Made by a program: the position numbers and the translations under genes
Assembly (NCBI RefSeq): GCF_016901775.1
Contig: NZ_JACJKW010000007.1
Location: 62,001-126,000, forward strand
DNA from: Intestinimonas butyriciproducens
GTDB lineage: Bacteria; Bacillota; Clostridia; Oscillospirales; Butyricicoccaceae
DNA length: 64,000 bases
Direction: 5' to 3'
In this document: positions 21,746 through 28,717 of the stretch, piece after piece
How the letters are laid out: each line of letters starts with the position of its first letter
Position numbering within the stretch: position 1 is the first letter of the stretch
The notes under the pieces: model-generated
What the model saw: the letters and a program-made list of their open reading frames with translations, nothing else
What the model was told of the DNA's origin: nothing
Database searches by the model: none

Positions 21746-23134
21746 TTATTCTTCTTCCTCAAAAGCCATTGTGACGGTGGGTTCATCGATCATTTCCCGA
21801 TCATTATGGATCTCAAAACTGACTTTAATTTCCTTGATTTCTTGGGGTGATGTGATTTGGTTCATTTCCAGAGCATCTTCCGGCAGAGTGATCGAAAGCA
21901 CCGCGCTTCCCCCATCTTTCAATTCGTTAAAGGAGAAGGAATAATCGCTCATCATGCCGTTGACCGACAGGGAATCTGGCACATCCCGGATGTCCAGTGT
22001 ATTTCCGCTGTTGTTTTCCAGCAAAAGCAGCACATGGCAGTCAGAACTGTAATCAGAATCATCCTGCAGTACCGTTTTGGCGACCATACGCAAACCATTT
22101 TTGTTGTAGACTTCTGTGCCTTTATCATCAAAAGAAGCCTTCACGCCAGGGATAGCGATCTCCACAGGCATTTTCTCTGCAACATTCATCCATTGTTCAT
22201 CCATCAACCCGATGGAAAGAGAGATCTCCCCTATTTCATCGATGCCGTATACACTCTGCCAGGAAGGCTCCAGCACCTTATCCAGCTGTACATCCACAAT
22301 GCAGCGTTTGCCTGGGGCAACAGCACTCCTGGACCAGAGGAAAGTGGTCGCTGTCAGACCATTGATCCCAATGTCGGATGTGGAAACATAGACCATTTTA
22401 TCTCCTGTATTCTCCAGTTCCAGCAGCAAGGCCGTCTCCCCATCCTGATTTACTATCACGCTGCTGGAAAGCAGCTCCACCCTCTCCTGCTCATAGAGAA
22501 GATCCTGAGAAAAATGAAGCAACTCATAATCATAAGTGTTCATGGCTGCCTGGCTTGTGATGGTCTGCTGATAATGATCTGTTTCATAGTCATGTCCCTC
22601 AGACGCAGAGGTGCATACTGGCGGAGAGTTGAAATAAATGCTATTGTAATCGGCATCTGATATATCAAAACCGATTTCTATATCTGCAATTTCGTTGATG
22701 CCATAGAGCATCAGGGCATCATAGCTGAAACTGATGACATCATTGGCAACGGTTCCATTTAAAACATCGCAGTTCAAATAGCCGTCACTAACCATATATC
22801 CATTGACAGAGTTGCAGCTGTATCCCAAAGAACCGCTGGTGAATGACAGATCTTTGCCGCTGTTGTTTTCAATGGTGATTGCCAGATCGGCAGAACTCTC
22901 TGTATAAGTCAAACCGGTGGCTGTGATCTTCACGCCCCCTTCATCCATCATCACAGTCTCCGTCAATGTGGCCTCCTTGCGAAAAGGCTCCAGGGTTTCA
23001 TTGCTCTTTTGCAATTTCTCCTCTTTGGGCAAGCCTTCCGCTCCTCCCTGCCCCGTTTTATCCGGTCCTCCGCAGGCAGCCAGACTGGCCAGCACGACCA
23101 AGATCAGCAAGACAGACAACAATTTCGTTTTCAT
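21746..23134 (-). CDS. Secreted lipoprotein with repeated beta-sandwich-like domains
   Basis: The 462-residue protein begins with a lipoprotein signal ending LASLAAC (Cys21), so it is lipid-anchored on the outer face of the membrane. The remainder contains at least two similar segments built on the pattern hydrophobic strand, then ENNSGKDLSF or ENNSGNTLDI (about residues 92 and 374) and a related ENTGDKMVYV (about 252). These look like repeated immunoglobulin-like folds. There is an Asp/Glu-rich tail. Codon use is visibly more AT-rich than in the neighbours, which may mean recent acquisition. Function unknown. It is monocistronic, divergent from a GC-poor promoter region near 23140. Confidence 0.75.
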   Translation of the reverse strand: MKTKLLSVLLILVVLASLAACGGPDKTGQGGAEGLPKEEKLQKSNETLEPFRKEATLTETVMMDEGGVKITATGLTYTESSADLAITIENNSGKDLSFTSGSLGYSCNSVNGYMVSDGYLNCDVLNGTVANDVISFSYDALMLYGINEIADIEIGFDISDADYNSIYFNSPPVCTSASEGHDYETDHYQQTITSQAAMNTYDYELLHFSQDLLYEQERVELLSSSVIVNQDGETALLLELENTGDKMVYVSTSDIGINGLTATTFLWSRSAVAPGKRCIVDVQLDKVLEPSWQSVYGIDEIGEISLSIGLMDEQWMNVAEKMPVEIAIPGVKASFDDKGTEVYNKNGLRMVAKTVLQDDSDYSSDCHVLLLLENNSGNTLDIRDVPDSLSVNGMMSDYSFSFNELKDGGSAVLSITLPEDALEMNQITSPQEIKEIKVSFEIHNDREMIDEPTVTMAFEEEE

Positions 23135-23193
23135 AACATGTCCTCCTTTGTATGAGATGGATGGAACGCAATTTCCTGAAAGTCCAAAAACTC

Positions 23194-23520
23194 TTAGAGC
23201 GCAGCGATGTGTTCTTTCGCCTGACGGATCAGTTCCCTCAGATGAATATCCGCCTTTTCCAGCTCCGCTACCTTGGCCTGGAGAGCTGCTTTTTTGACAA
23301 GTCCGTCAGCATCCAGAAGTTCCTTGATCTCCTTCAGCTGAAATCCCAGTTGCTGATAAAACCGGACCAGTTGAATCCGCTCCCGTTCTGGCTCTCCATA
23401 AAGCAAATGTCCATATTTATTTTTTCCAGAAGCCGCTACCAGCCCTGCTTTTTCATATCCCTGGACCGCCCGCCGGGAGACTTTCAGTTCAGCGCATACC
23501 TGGCGCAATGTTCTTTCCAT
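23194..23520 (-). CDS. MerR-family transcriptional regulator (short)
   Basis: The 108-residue protein has an N-terminal MerR winged helix (TLRQVCAELKVSRRAVQGYE with a GYEKAGLV wing) and a helical dimerisation tail, with no recognisable ligand domain. It would bind a dyad in its own promoter spacer. The ATG at 23520 is preferred because AGGAGG lies 8 nt upstream; an ATG six bases earlier is too close. An ACTGCACG/CGTGCAGT dyad sits between its -35 and -10. It is divergent from the larger MerR gene at 23758 and the two share the regulatory region 23521-23757. The inducer is unknown. Confidence 0.85.
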   Translation of the reverse strand: MERTLRQVCAELKVSRRAVQGYEKAGLVAASGKNKYGHLLYGEPERERIQLVRFYQQLGFQLKEIKELLDADGLVKKAALQAKVAELEKADIHLRELIRQAKEHIAAL

Positions 23521-23535
23521 CTTCATTTCCTCCTC

Positions 23536-23565
23536 ACCGTAAAACTGCACGCCGCGTGCAGTCAA
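23536..23565 (-). promoter_or_regulatory. MerR-type promoter and operator of the short MerR gene
   Basis: On the minus strand TTGACT (23565-23560) is separated by 18-19 nt from TACGGT or ACGGTG. The dyad ACTGCACG-3 nt-CGTGCAGT (23544-23562) fills the spacer, the classic MerR arrangement in which the regulator twists an over-long spacer. The ribosome site follows almost directly, so the mRNA leader is very short. Confidence 0.65.
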
Positions 23566-23706
23566 GGACTTTGCAGAAAAATTGCATTCCACAACAGGGC
23601 TTGCAATTTTTGCGCGGTGTGGGAGGAAAATGGTAAAATAAATGGTGCCCAATCATTTGATCAGGCACCGTTTGCAGCAGATGATCCGCCAGATGTGAAT
23701 TTTTTC

Positions 23707-23737
23707 TTGACTCTGACGCTCCGTCAACTGCTATCCT
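23707..23737 (+). promoter_or_regulatory. MerR-type promoter and operator of the TipA-like gene
   Basis: TTGACT (23707-23712), a 19-nt spacer and TATCCT (23732-23737). The dyad TGACG-CTC-CGTCA (23714-23726) lies inside the spacer. A 19-nt spacer plus a centred dyad is diagnostic of MerR-family control, here probably autoregulation. Confidence 0.7.
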
Positions 23738-23757
23738 ATTCACAGGGAGGGATGTTT

Positions 23758-24516
23758 ATGGAGTATTCCATTCAAGAACTGTCGCGCCTGTCCGGAGTGA
23801 CCACCCGCACTCTGCGCTGGTACGACCAGATCGGGCTGCTGAAGCCCAGCCGGGTAGCCGAAAGCGGCTACCGCTATTACGGCCGGGCCGAAGTGGACCG
23901 GCTGCAGGATATTCTCTATTACCGGGCTCTCGGGGTGGAGCTGGCCCGGATCAAGGAATGTCTGGACGATCCCTCCTTTGACCGTCTGGCCGCTTTGAAA
24001 CGCCATCTGGCTGCACTGGTATCCAAACAGGAACATCTGGAACTGTTGATCCAATCGGTGAAAGATACCATCCAGGCAGAGGAAAGGAAGGAATTTATGC
24101 AGGACGAGAAAAAGTTTGAAGCTTTGAAAAAACAGACCATCGCCCATAACGAAGAAGTTTACGGACAGGAGATCCGCAGCAAGTACGGCGACAAAGAAGT
24201 GGATGAAGCCAACGCCGCCGTGATGAATCTGACCCAGGAGCAATACAGGGAGTGGACTACCCTGGGCCAGGAGATCCAGGGTCGGCTGGAGGCCGCCGTC
24301 CAGGCCGGTCTTGAGCCGGAAAGCCCGGAGGGGAAGGAAATCTATGGTCTCCACCGCCGGTGGCTCACCATCACAGACAACCGGTATGATCCCGCCAAAC
24401 ACCGGGGAATCGCAGAGCTTTATGTAATGGACGCCCGCTTTACTGCCTACTATGACAAACACCTTCCCGGCTGCGCCCGCTTCCTGCGGGATGCCGTGGT
24501 TTATTGGGCAAAATAA
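23758..24516 (+). CDS. MerR-family regulator with TipAS-like antibiotic-binding domain
   Basis: The 252-residue protein has a MerR winged helix (SIQELSRLSGVTTRTLRWYD, GYRYYGRAEVDRL) at residues 3-70, a coiled-coil dimerisation helix (about 76-115) and a C-terminal all-helical TipAS-type domain (about 130-252; FEALKKQTIAHNEEVYGQEI and HRRWLTITDNRYDPAKHRGI). TipAL proteins sense thiopeptides or other small molecules through TipAS and activate resistance genes. The ATG at 23758 lies 7 nt after AGGGAGG; the ATG six bases earlier is too close. A 19-nt-spacer promoter with dyad lies upstream, so autoregulation is likely. No obvious drug-resistance gene is next to it. Confidence 0.88.
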   Translation: MEYSIQELSRLSGVTTRTLRWYDQIGLLKPSRVAESGYRYYGRAEVDRLQDILYYRALGVELARIKECLDDPSFDRLAALKRHLAALVSKQEHLELLIQSVKDTIQAEERKEFMQDEKKFEALKKQTIAHNEEVYGQEIRSKYGDKEVDEANAAVMNLTQEQYREWTTLGQEIQGRLEAAVQAGLEPESPEGKEIYGLHRRWLTITDNRYDPAKHRGIAELYVMDARFTAYYDKHLPGCARFLRDAVVYWAK

Positions 24517-24521
24517 GGGAC

Positions 24522-24550
24522 AGGCCCCCGGCTTTTGCCGGGGGCCTTAA
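24522..24550 (+). terminator. Terminator of the TipA-like gene
   Basis: AGGCCCCCGGC and GCCGGGGGCCT pair around TTTT. The T tract is weak. Confidence 0.75.
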
Positions 24551-24621
24551 ACCGTTATCATGTTTTTTTCCGCGTCAGACAGACGCCGACGATGGCCGCA
24601 AGCAACGCCTATTAACATGGC

Positions 24622-25017
24622 TTATTTCAGCAGTTCTTTCCGCAAATCCTCCAGGTACCGCTTCTGCTGCCGCTTTAAATAGCCAGGCACAAAGGGACGC
24701 ATCCACCAGTGCTTGGCCATGACCGTTTCGGTGCAGGTCAACTGTGTGCCGCCCTCTGTCTCCTGAAAGATGCCCTCCCAGGAGCCGGACATATTGCCGT
24801 TCTCCATGGTGAAGGCCCAGCGGCGGATTGGTTCGCAGGCCGTGACTGTAAACTCTGTGGCGTAGCCGTTTTTGGTGTGTTCCACAAATCGAGATTCGTC
24901 CAGAATTTCCGCCCGGGCCAGATCGCTGCGCCAGGCGGTATGGGAAAGGTCGGTTACGGTCTGCCATACCTTCTCCACCGGGCAGGGAAAGTGAACCGTC
25001 ACTTTGGATATTGCCAT
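24622..25017 (-). CDS. SRPBCC (START-like) family protein
   Basis: The 131-residue protein has the SRPBCC fold signature: VTVHFPCPVEKVWQTVTD at the N terminus, RWAFTMENGNMSGSWEG for the central strands and a long C-terminal helix. It forms a hydrophobic cavity for a small molecule, in the manner of polyketide-cyclase or AHSA1-like proteins. It is the last gene of an operon after the WYL regulator, TfoX and GyrI-like genes; its start is 5 nt after the GyrI stop. The ligand is unknown, but the company of a GyrI-like binder and a WYL sensor suggests handling of a small molecule. Confidence 0.85.
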   Translation of the reverse strand: MAISKVTVHFPCPVEKVWQTVTDLSHTAWRSDLARAEILDESRFVEHTKNGYATEFTVTACEPIRRWAFTMENGNMSGSWEGIFQETEGGTQLTCTETVMAKHWWMRPFVPGYLKRQQKRYLEDLRKELLK

Positions 25018-25021
25018 AGTC

Positions 25022-25669
25022 TCACTCCTTTTCTCTCTGCTTGATGGGATGCCGGATCACCGTTTTCAGGTTTTCCGGTTTGCACCGCCGCACATCGCTT
25101 AAATAGATTTCATGGTGAAATCGGTTTTCTCCGAAATCCTCTGCACAGCCCTGGTTTTTCGTATATTCTTCCATGGCGGCCACGGTGGCCGGCTCGTCGT
25201 CATAGGGGCCGATGTGCATACACTGAACGCACAAGCCCTCCTCCCAAGGGAAAAACTCTACTTTGGAAAAGTCCCGCTGCTTCTTTTCGGCAGCCTCCCG
25301 GATGGCCCAATGAAAGACTTCTTCTGTTGCAAACTCCGGCAAGCGGATCAGGGAGATCCACTGAAAGTCCTTCTTGCGGGCGTAGTCCACGCCGTGAATG
25401 CTCTCCTGCCACCAGAGCCCCTCCAGAGGCGGTACCACATAATCAAAATAACCCTCCGGCTGGTACTTTCCCTTCTTGCTCATTTTAATGGTGAAGGCCA
25501 CCCCATAGAGCATTTCCAGGGCCTGTTTGTAAGCGCCGCCCTCCTCATTGGGGTCCCCTTGCCCTCTCACCGCCAGAAAATTCATGGCAGGTACCATGAC
25601 GATACCCGGGGTTTGGGGAGGCAGATAAAATTCCTTATATTCTTTCTTATAATCCAAAGCCATCGTCAT
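25022..25669 (-). CDS. GyrI-like small-molecule-binding protein
   Basis: The 215-residue cytoplasmic protein matches the COG4832 branch of GyrI-like domains (MALDYKKEYKEFYLPPQTP, then VPAMNFLAVRGQGDPNEEG, and near the end QCMHIGPYDDEPATVAAMEEY). The fold binds drugs or metabolites, and some members hydrolyse small electrophilic drugs. The HIGPYDDEP motif is where the ligand pocket forms. The start overlaps the TfoX stop by 4 nt (ATGA), so the genes are translationally coupled. Confidence 0.87.
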   Translation of the reverse strand: MTMALDYKKEYKEFYLPPQTPGIVMVPAMNFLAVRGQGDPNEEGGAYKQALEMLYGVAFTIKMSKKGKYQPEGYFDYVVPPLEGLWWQESIHGVDYARKKDFQWISLIRLPEFATEEVFHWAIREAAEKKQRDFSKVEFFPWEEGLCVQCMHIGPYDDEPATVAAMEEYTKNQGCAEDFGENRFHHEIYLSDVRRCKPENLKTVIRHPIKQREKE

Positions 25670-25989
25670 CTTTTTCCTTTCTTTTGCATTTTCTTCCCCA
25701 GTGCCTGGCAGGTGATATGGGTCAGGTGGGTCAGAAGATCCCGGTTCTCCACATCCTCCACCAAAAAAGACTCCCTGGCCCCTTCATAAGGCGGAGCCTT
25801 GGGCAGGTCCGGGAAGGCCGCTTCCCCCTCCGGGGTGACCTTTACAAAAAGCTGATCACCGCAAATAACGGCGAAAAACACATCATCGCAGTAAAGACCG
25901 TATTCTCCAAACATCTTCCGGCTGCGGATGGATCCAGCTTCCCCCAGCTGTTCCGCTACAAAATTCACAAAATCCCCATGAGATGCCAT
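25666..25989 (-). CDS. TfoX/Sxy N-terminal domain protein
   Basis: The 107-residue protein is a single TfoX N-terminal domain, with the hallmark SIRSRKMFGEYGLYCDDVFFAVI and the C-terminal TFxxGRESFLVED-like region (PYEGARESFLVEDVE). In Proteobacteria TfoX/Sxy regulates competence together with CRP, but the stand-alone domain in Firmicutes is not tied to competence, so the name should be read as a fold. It starts one base after the stop of the WYL regulator gene. Confidence 0.87.
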   Translation of the reverse strand: MASHGDFVNFVAEQLGEAGSIRSRKMFGEYGLYCDDVFFAVICGDQLFVKVTPEGEAAFPDLPKAPPYEGARESFLVEDVENRDLLTHLTHITCQALGKKMQKKGKR

Positions 25990-25990
25990 G

Positions 25991-26902
25991 TTATCTCCCC
26001 CTTTGATAGCGTTGGGCCAGAGTTTCTGCCAAGTTTCCCAACTGCACCCGCAGTTCTTCCGGCTCCACCAGTTCTGCCTTGTCCCCAAAGGTCAGAACCC
26101 AGCTGAGCACACTATCTCCATCGGGAAAGACACCGGTGAAGCGGAGCCGGCCGTCTGCCTCTTCCGTAAAATGATCCGCCCCGTATTCCTCCATCAGTCT
26201 CCAGCGGCAGGCCGGATCAAAAAGAACTGCAACCCGGTATTTTGCCGGAAAGACCCTCTCCGGTGTAAAGTCCGGCAGCGGTGCACTGCGGGGAGAAAAG
26301 GGCTGGTCTTGGGTAAGGTCTGTCATGCGGTTCAGTTTAAAAAGGCGGAAATCCTTCCGCATCCGGCACCAGCCCCATACATACCAGGTGGACCAGTGGA
26401 AAACCAGATAGTAGGGCTCAATGATGCGTACCGACTCTCCCTTGGGGGAAAAATAAGCAAACCGGATGGTATGATGCTGTTCCATGGCCTCCTGGATGCG
26501 CTCAATTTTGGGCGGCAGGCTGGTTTTGTACCAGGAAGAAAGGTCGATGAGCATGTGAACACCGCCCGGCACCAATCCTCCCGTTCCAGGGGACAGCTTC
26601 TCCATCAGCTGGGCATAGCGCCGGGTCCCGCTGACACTGTCCAGACTCCGCAGCCCTGCCAGAATGGCCTGCATCTCCGGAGCGGTAAGCACCGTGCGGT
26701 CCACCCGGTATCCCTCCAGGATGGAAATACCTCCCCGCGGCCCCTGAGAGGTGGAGATGGGGATACCCGCCCGGCCCAAAGATTCGATGTCCCGCTGGAT
26801 GGTCCGGCGAGACACTTCAAACTGCTGGGCCAGTTCCGGCGCCGTAACCTTTTCCCGCTGGAGCAGGATGGACAAAATGCCAATAAGCCGATCCATTTTC
26901 AT
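25991..26902 (-). CDS. WYL-domain (YafY-type) transcriptional regulator
   Basis: The 303-residue protein has an N-terminal DeoR-like winged helix (RLIGILSILLQREKVTAPEL, SRRTIQRDIESL) and a C-terminal WYL domain that binds a small ligand or nucleic acid (FRLFKLNRMTDL, and the WYVWGWCRMRKDFR strand in place of the exact WYL triplet). It heads a four-gene operon and so probably controls TfoX, GyrI-like and SRPBCC genes. The ATG at 26902 or 26896 has a weak GGCGG site. A TGCTATAAT promoter element lies 30 nt upstream. Confidence 0.9.
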   Translation of the reverse strand: MKMDRLIGILSILLQREKVTAPELAQQFEVSRRTIQRDIESLGRAGIPISTSQGPRGGISILEGYRVDRTVLTAPEMQAILAGLRSLDSVSGTRRYAQLMEKLSPGTGGLVPGGVHMLIDLSSWYKTSLPPKIERIQEAMEQHHTIRFAYFSPKGESVRIIEPYYLVFHWSTWYVWGWCRMRKDFRLFKLNRMTDLTQDQPFSPRSAPLPDFTPERVFPAKYRVAVLFDPACRWRLMEEYGADHFTEEADGRLRFTGVFPDGDSVLSWVLTFGDKAELVEPEELRVQLGNLAETLAQRYQRGR

Positions 26903-26930
26903 GAAATGCACCGCCTTTTCGTTTTTCTGT

Positions 26931-26939
26931 ATTATAGCA
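26931..26939 (-). promoter_or_regulatory. Extended -10 promoter of the WYL operon
   Basis: TGCTATAAT on the minus strand, about 30 nt upstream of the regulator start. No good -35 is visible at the usual distance, consistent with an extended -10 type. Confidence 0.6.
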
Positions 26940-27007
26940 CAGAGGTCGGACAACAGTCTGTCATGTTTGGGAAAGAATCACACCAAAACTCAGAAGAAAA
27001 GGCATAA

Positions 27008-27042
27008 AAAAATCCTGCAAAATCCAAAGATTTTGCAGGATT
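27008..27042 (-). terminator. Terminator of tRNA-Pro
   Basis: AATCCTGCAAAATC and GATTTTGCAGGATT pair around TTTG, followed by a T run on the minus strand. It begins 2 nt after the tRNA CCA end. Confidence 0.9.
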
Positions 27043-27044
27043 GA

Positions 27045-27120
27045 TGGTCGGAGTGGCGAGACTCGAACTCGCGGCCTCCTGCTCCCAAAGCAGGCGCGCT
27101 ACCAACTGCGCAACACCCCG
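27045..27120 (-). tRNA. tRNA-Pro (anticodon TGG)
   Basis: The acceptor CGGGGTG pairs with CACTCCG (one G-T), the anticodon loop TTTGGGA lies in a CCTGC/GCAGG stem, the T loop is TTCGAGT and CCA is encoded. It is a single-gene transcript. Confidence 0.95.
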
Positions 27121-27132
27121 GCGGCGTTTTTT

Positions 27133-27161
27133 ATTATACCGTACCCTTTATCCTGTGTCAA
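27133..27161 (-). promoter_or_regulatory. Consensus promoter of tRNA-Pro
   Basis: On the minus strand TTGACA (27161-27156), a 17-nt spacer and TATAAT (27138-27133) match the sigma-A consensus exactly. Confidence 0.85.
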
Positions 27162-27199
27162 TTCCCGGCTTTCCCCTTTTCTTTTTCTTTTTTTTCCGG

Positions 27200-27205
27200 T
27201 ATAAT
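27200..27205 (+). promoter_or_regulatory. -10 element of the glycyl-tRNA synthetase promoter
   Basis: TATAAT about 65 nt before the start codon. The -35 (TTTTCT, 27177-27182) is poor. Confidence 0.5.
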
Positions 27206-27224
27206 ACCTGTTGTGAGAAAATCC

Positions 27225-27251
27225 AGACGCATCCAGTGTATGCGTCTTTTT
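27225..27251 (+). terminator. Terminator-like hairpin in the glyQS leader
   Basis: AGACGCAT (27225-27232) and ATGCGTCT (27240-27247) form an 8-bp stem with a 7-nt loop, followed directly by a T run (27247-27251). It lies between promoter and gene, so it is a candidate attenuator. The leader is too short for a T-box. Confidence 0.5.
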
Positions 27252-27270
27252 CAAAAAGGAGAACCTGCCA

Positions 27271-28653
27271 ATGAAAAATACCGAAAAGACCATGGATCAA
27301 ATTGTCACGCTGTGCAAAGGCCGGGGCTTTGTCTATCCCGGCAGCGAGATCTACGGCGGACTTTCCAATTCCTGGGACTACGGTCCTCTGGGCGTGGAAC
27401 TGAAAAACAATGTGAAAAAAGCCTGGTGGAAACATTTCATCCAGCAGTCTCCCTACAATGTAGGGCTGGACTGCGCCATTCTGATGAATCCCCAGGTGTG
27501 GGTGGCCTCCGGCCATGTGGGCGGTTTCTCCGATCCCCTGATGGACTGCAAGGACTGCCATACCCGTCATCGGGCCGACACCCTGATCGAAGCCTTCTCC
27601 GGCCAGGAGCCTGACAGCATGGATTTCGCCGCCATGGAGCAGTACATCAAGGACAACGGCATCCAGTGCCCCAACTGCGGCAGCACCAATTTCACTCCCA
27701 TCCGCTCCTTTAACCTGATGTTCAAGACCTTCCTGGGCATCACCGAGGATAGTAAGTCCGAGATTTATCTCCGCCCCGAAACCGCTCAGGGCATTTTTGT
27801 CAACTTCAAAAATGTGCAGCGCACCACCCGGAAAAAGTTGCCCTTCGGCATCGGCCAGGTGGGAAAGGCCTTCCGCAATGAGATCACCCCCGGCAACTTC
27901 GTCTTCCGCACCCGGGAATTTGAGCAGATGGAGCTGGAGTTCTTCTGCAAGCCCGGCACTGAGCTTCAGTGGTTTGACTACTGGAAGAGCGAATGCAAGA
28001 AGTTCCTGGAGAGCCTGGGTCTGAAAGAGGAAAACCTGCGCTATCGTGACCACGAAAAGGAAAAACTCTCCCACTATTCCAACGCCACCACCGACATCGA
28101 ATACCTCTTCCCCTTCGGCTGGGGCGAGCTGTGGGGCGTGGCTTCCCGCACCGATTTTGACCTGAAGGCCCATGAAGCCGCTTCCGGAGAGAGCATGGAA
28201 TACTTTGACCAGGAAGCAAATGAGAAATTCATCCCCTATTGCGTGGAGCCTTCTGTGGGTGTTGACCGGATCGTTCTGGCCGCCCTTACCGACGCCTACG
28301 ATCAGGAAGTGGTGGACGAAAGCAAGAATGATACCCGCGTGGTGCTCCACCTCCACCCGGCCCTGGCCCCCTATAAGTGCGCCATCCTGCCCCTGTCCAA
28401 GAAGCTGTCGGAGCAGGCCACAGCCCTCTATCAGCAGCTGGCCGGCAGCTTTATGTGCGATTACGACGAGTCCGGCTCCATCGGCAAGCGCTACCGCCGC
28501 CAGGATGAAATCGGTACTCCCTTCTGTGTCACCGTGGACTTTGAGACCGAACAGGACGGCTGTGTCACTGTACGGGATCGGGACACCATGGACCAGGTGC
28601 GCCTGCCCATCCAGGAGCTGGAGGCCTATATCCAGAGCAAGCTGGTATTCTAA
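27271..28653 (+). CDS. glyQS: Glycine-tRNA ligase, alpha2 dimeric (archaeal/eukaryotic-like) type
   Basis: This 460-residue class II synthetase charges tRNA-Gly. It is the dimeric form rather than the alpha2beta2 GlyQ/GlyS form. Visible are a Cys-containing insert ([17 protein letters not shown]), motif 2 ([20 protein letters not shown]), the [13 protein letters not shown] block, and motif 3 region ([14 protein letters not shown]). The C-terminal anticodon-binding domain follows (about 350-460). ATG at 27271 has AAAGGAG upstream. A short leader carries a terminator-like hairpin. The gene is followed by a terminator. tRNA-Gly(GCC), its substrate, is at 48387-48462. Confidence 0.96.
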   Translation: MKNTEKTMDQIVTLCKGRGFVYPGSEIYGGLSNSWDYGPLGVELKNNVKKAWWKHFIQQSPYNVGLDCAILMNPQVWVASGHVGGFSDPLMDCKDCHTRHRADTLIEAFSGQEPDSMDFAAMEQYIKDNGIQCPNCGSTNFTPIRSFNLMFKTFLGITEDSKSEIYLRPETAQGIFVNFKNVQRTTRKKLPFGIGQVGKAFRNEITPGNFVFRTREFEQMELEFFCKPGTELQWFDYWKSECKKFLESLGLKEENLRYRDHEKEKLSHYSNATTDIEYLFPFGWGELWGVASRTDFDLKAHEAASGESMEYFDQEANEKFIPYCVEPSVGVDRIVLAALTDAYDQEVVDESKNDTRVVLHLHPALAPYKCAILPLSKKLSEQATALYQQLAGSFMCDYDESGSIGKRYRRQDEIGTPFCVTVDFETEQDGCVTVRDRDTMDQVRLPIQELEAYIQSKLVF

Positions 28654-28659
28654 GCCCAG

Positions 28660-28685
28660 AGGGCGCGGTTTTCCGCGCCCTTTTT
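28660..28685 (+). terminator. Terminator of glyQS
   Basis: AGGGCGCGG and CCGCGCCCT pair around TTTT with a T run. Confidence 0.9.
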
Positions 28686-28717
28686 CCTGCTATTTCACAA
28701 TAAAGGAGACTTGTACG

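Noticed and set aside
23534-23743. Small ORF between the divergent MerR genes
   Set aside because: It overlaps both promoters, has no ribosome site and no recognisable domain.
25666-25989. Competence regulation by TfoX/Sxy
   Set aside because: Only the N-terminal domain is present, and no competence genes are nearby; the name is taken as a fold only.
27206-27270. T-box upstream of glyQS
   Set aside because: The leader is far too short for a T-box (about 60 nt), and the T-box consensus is absent.
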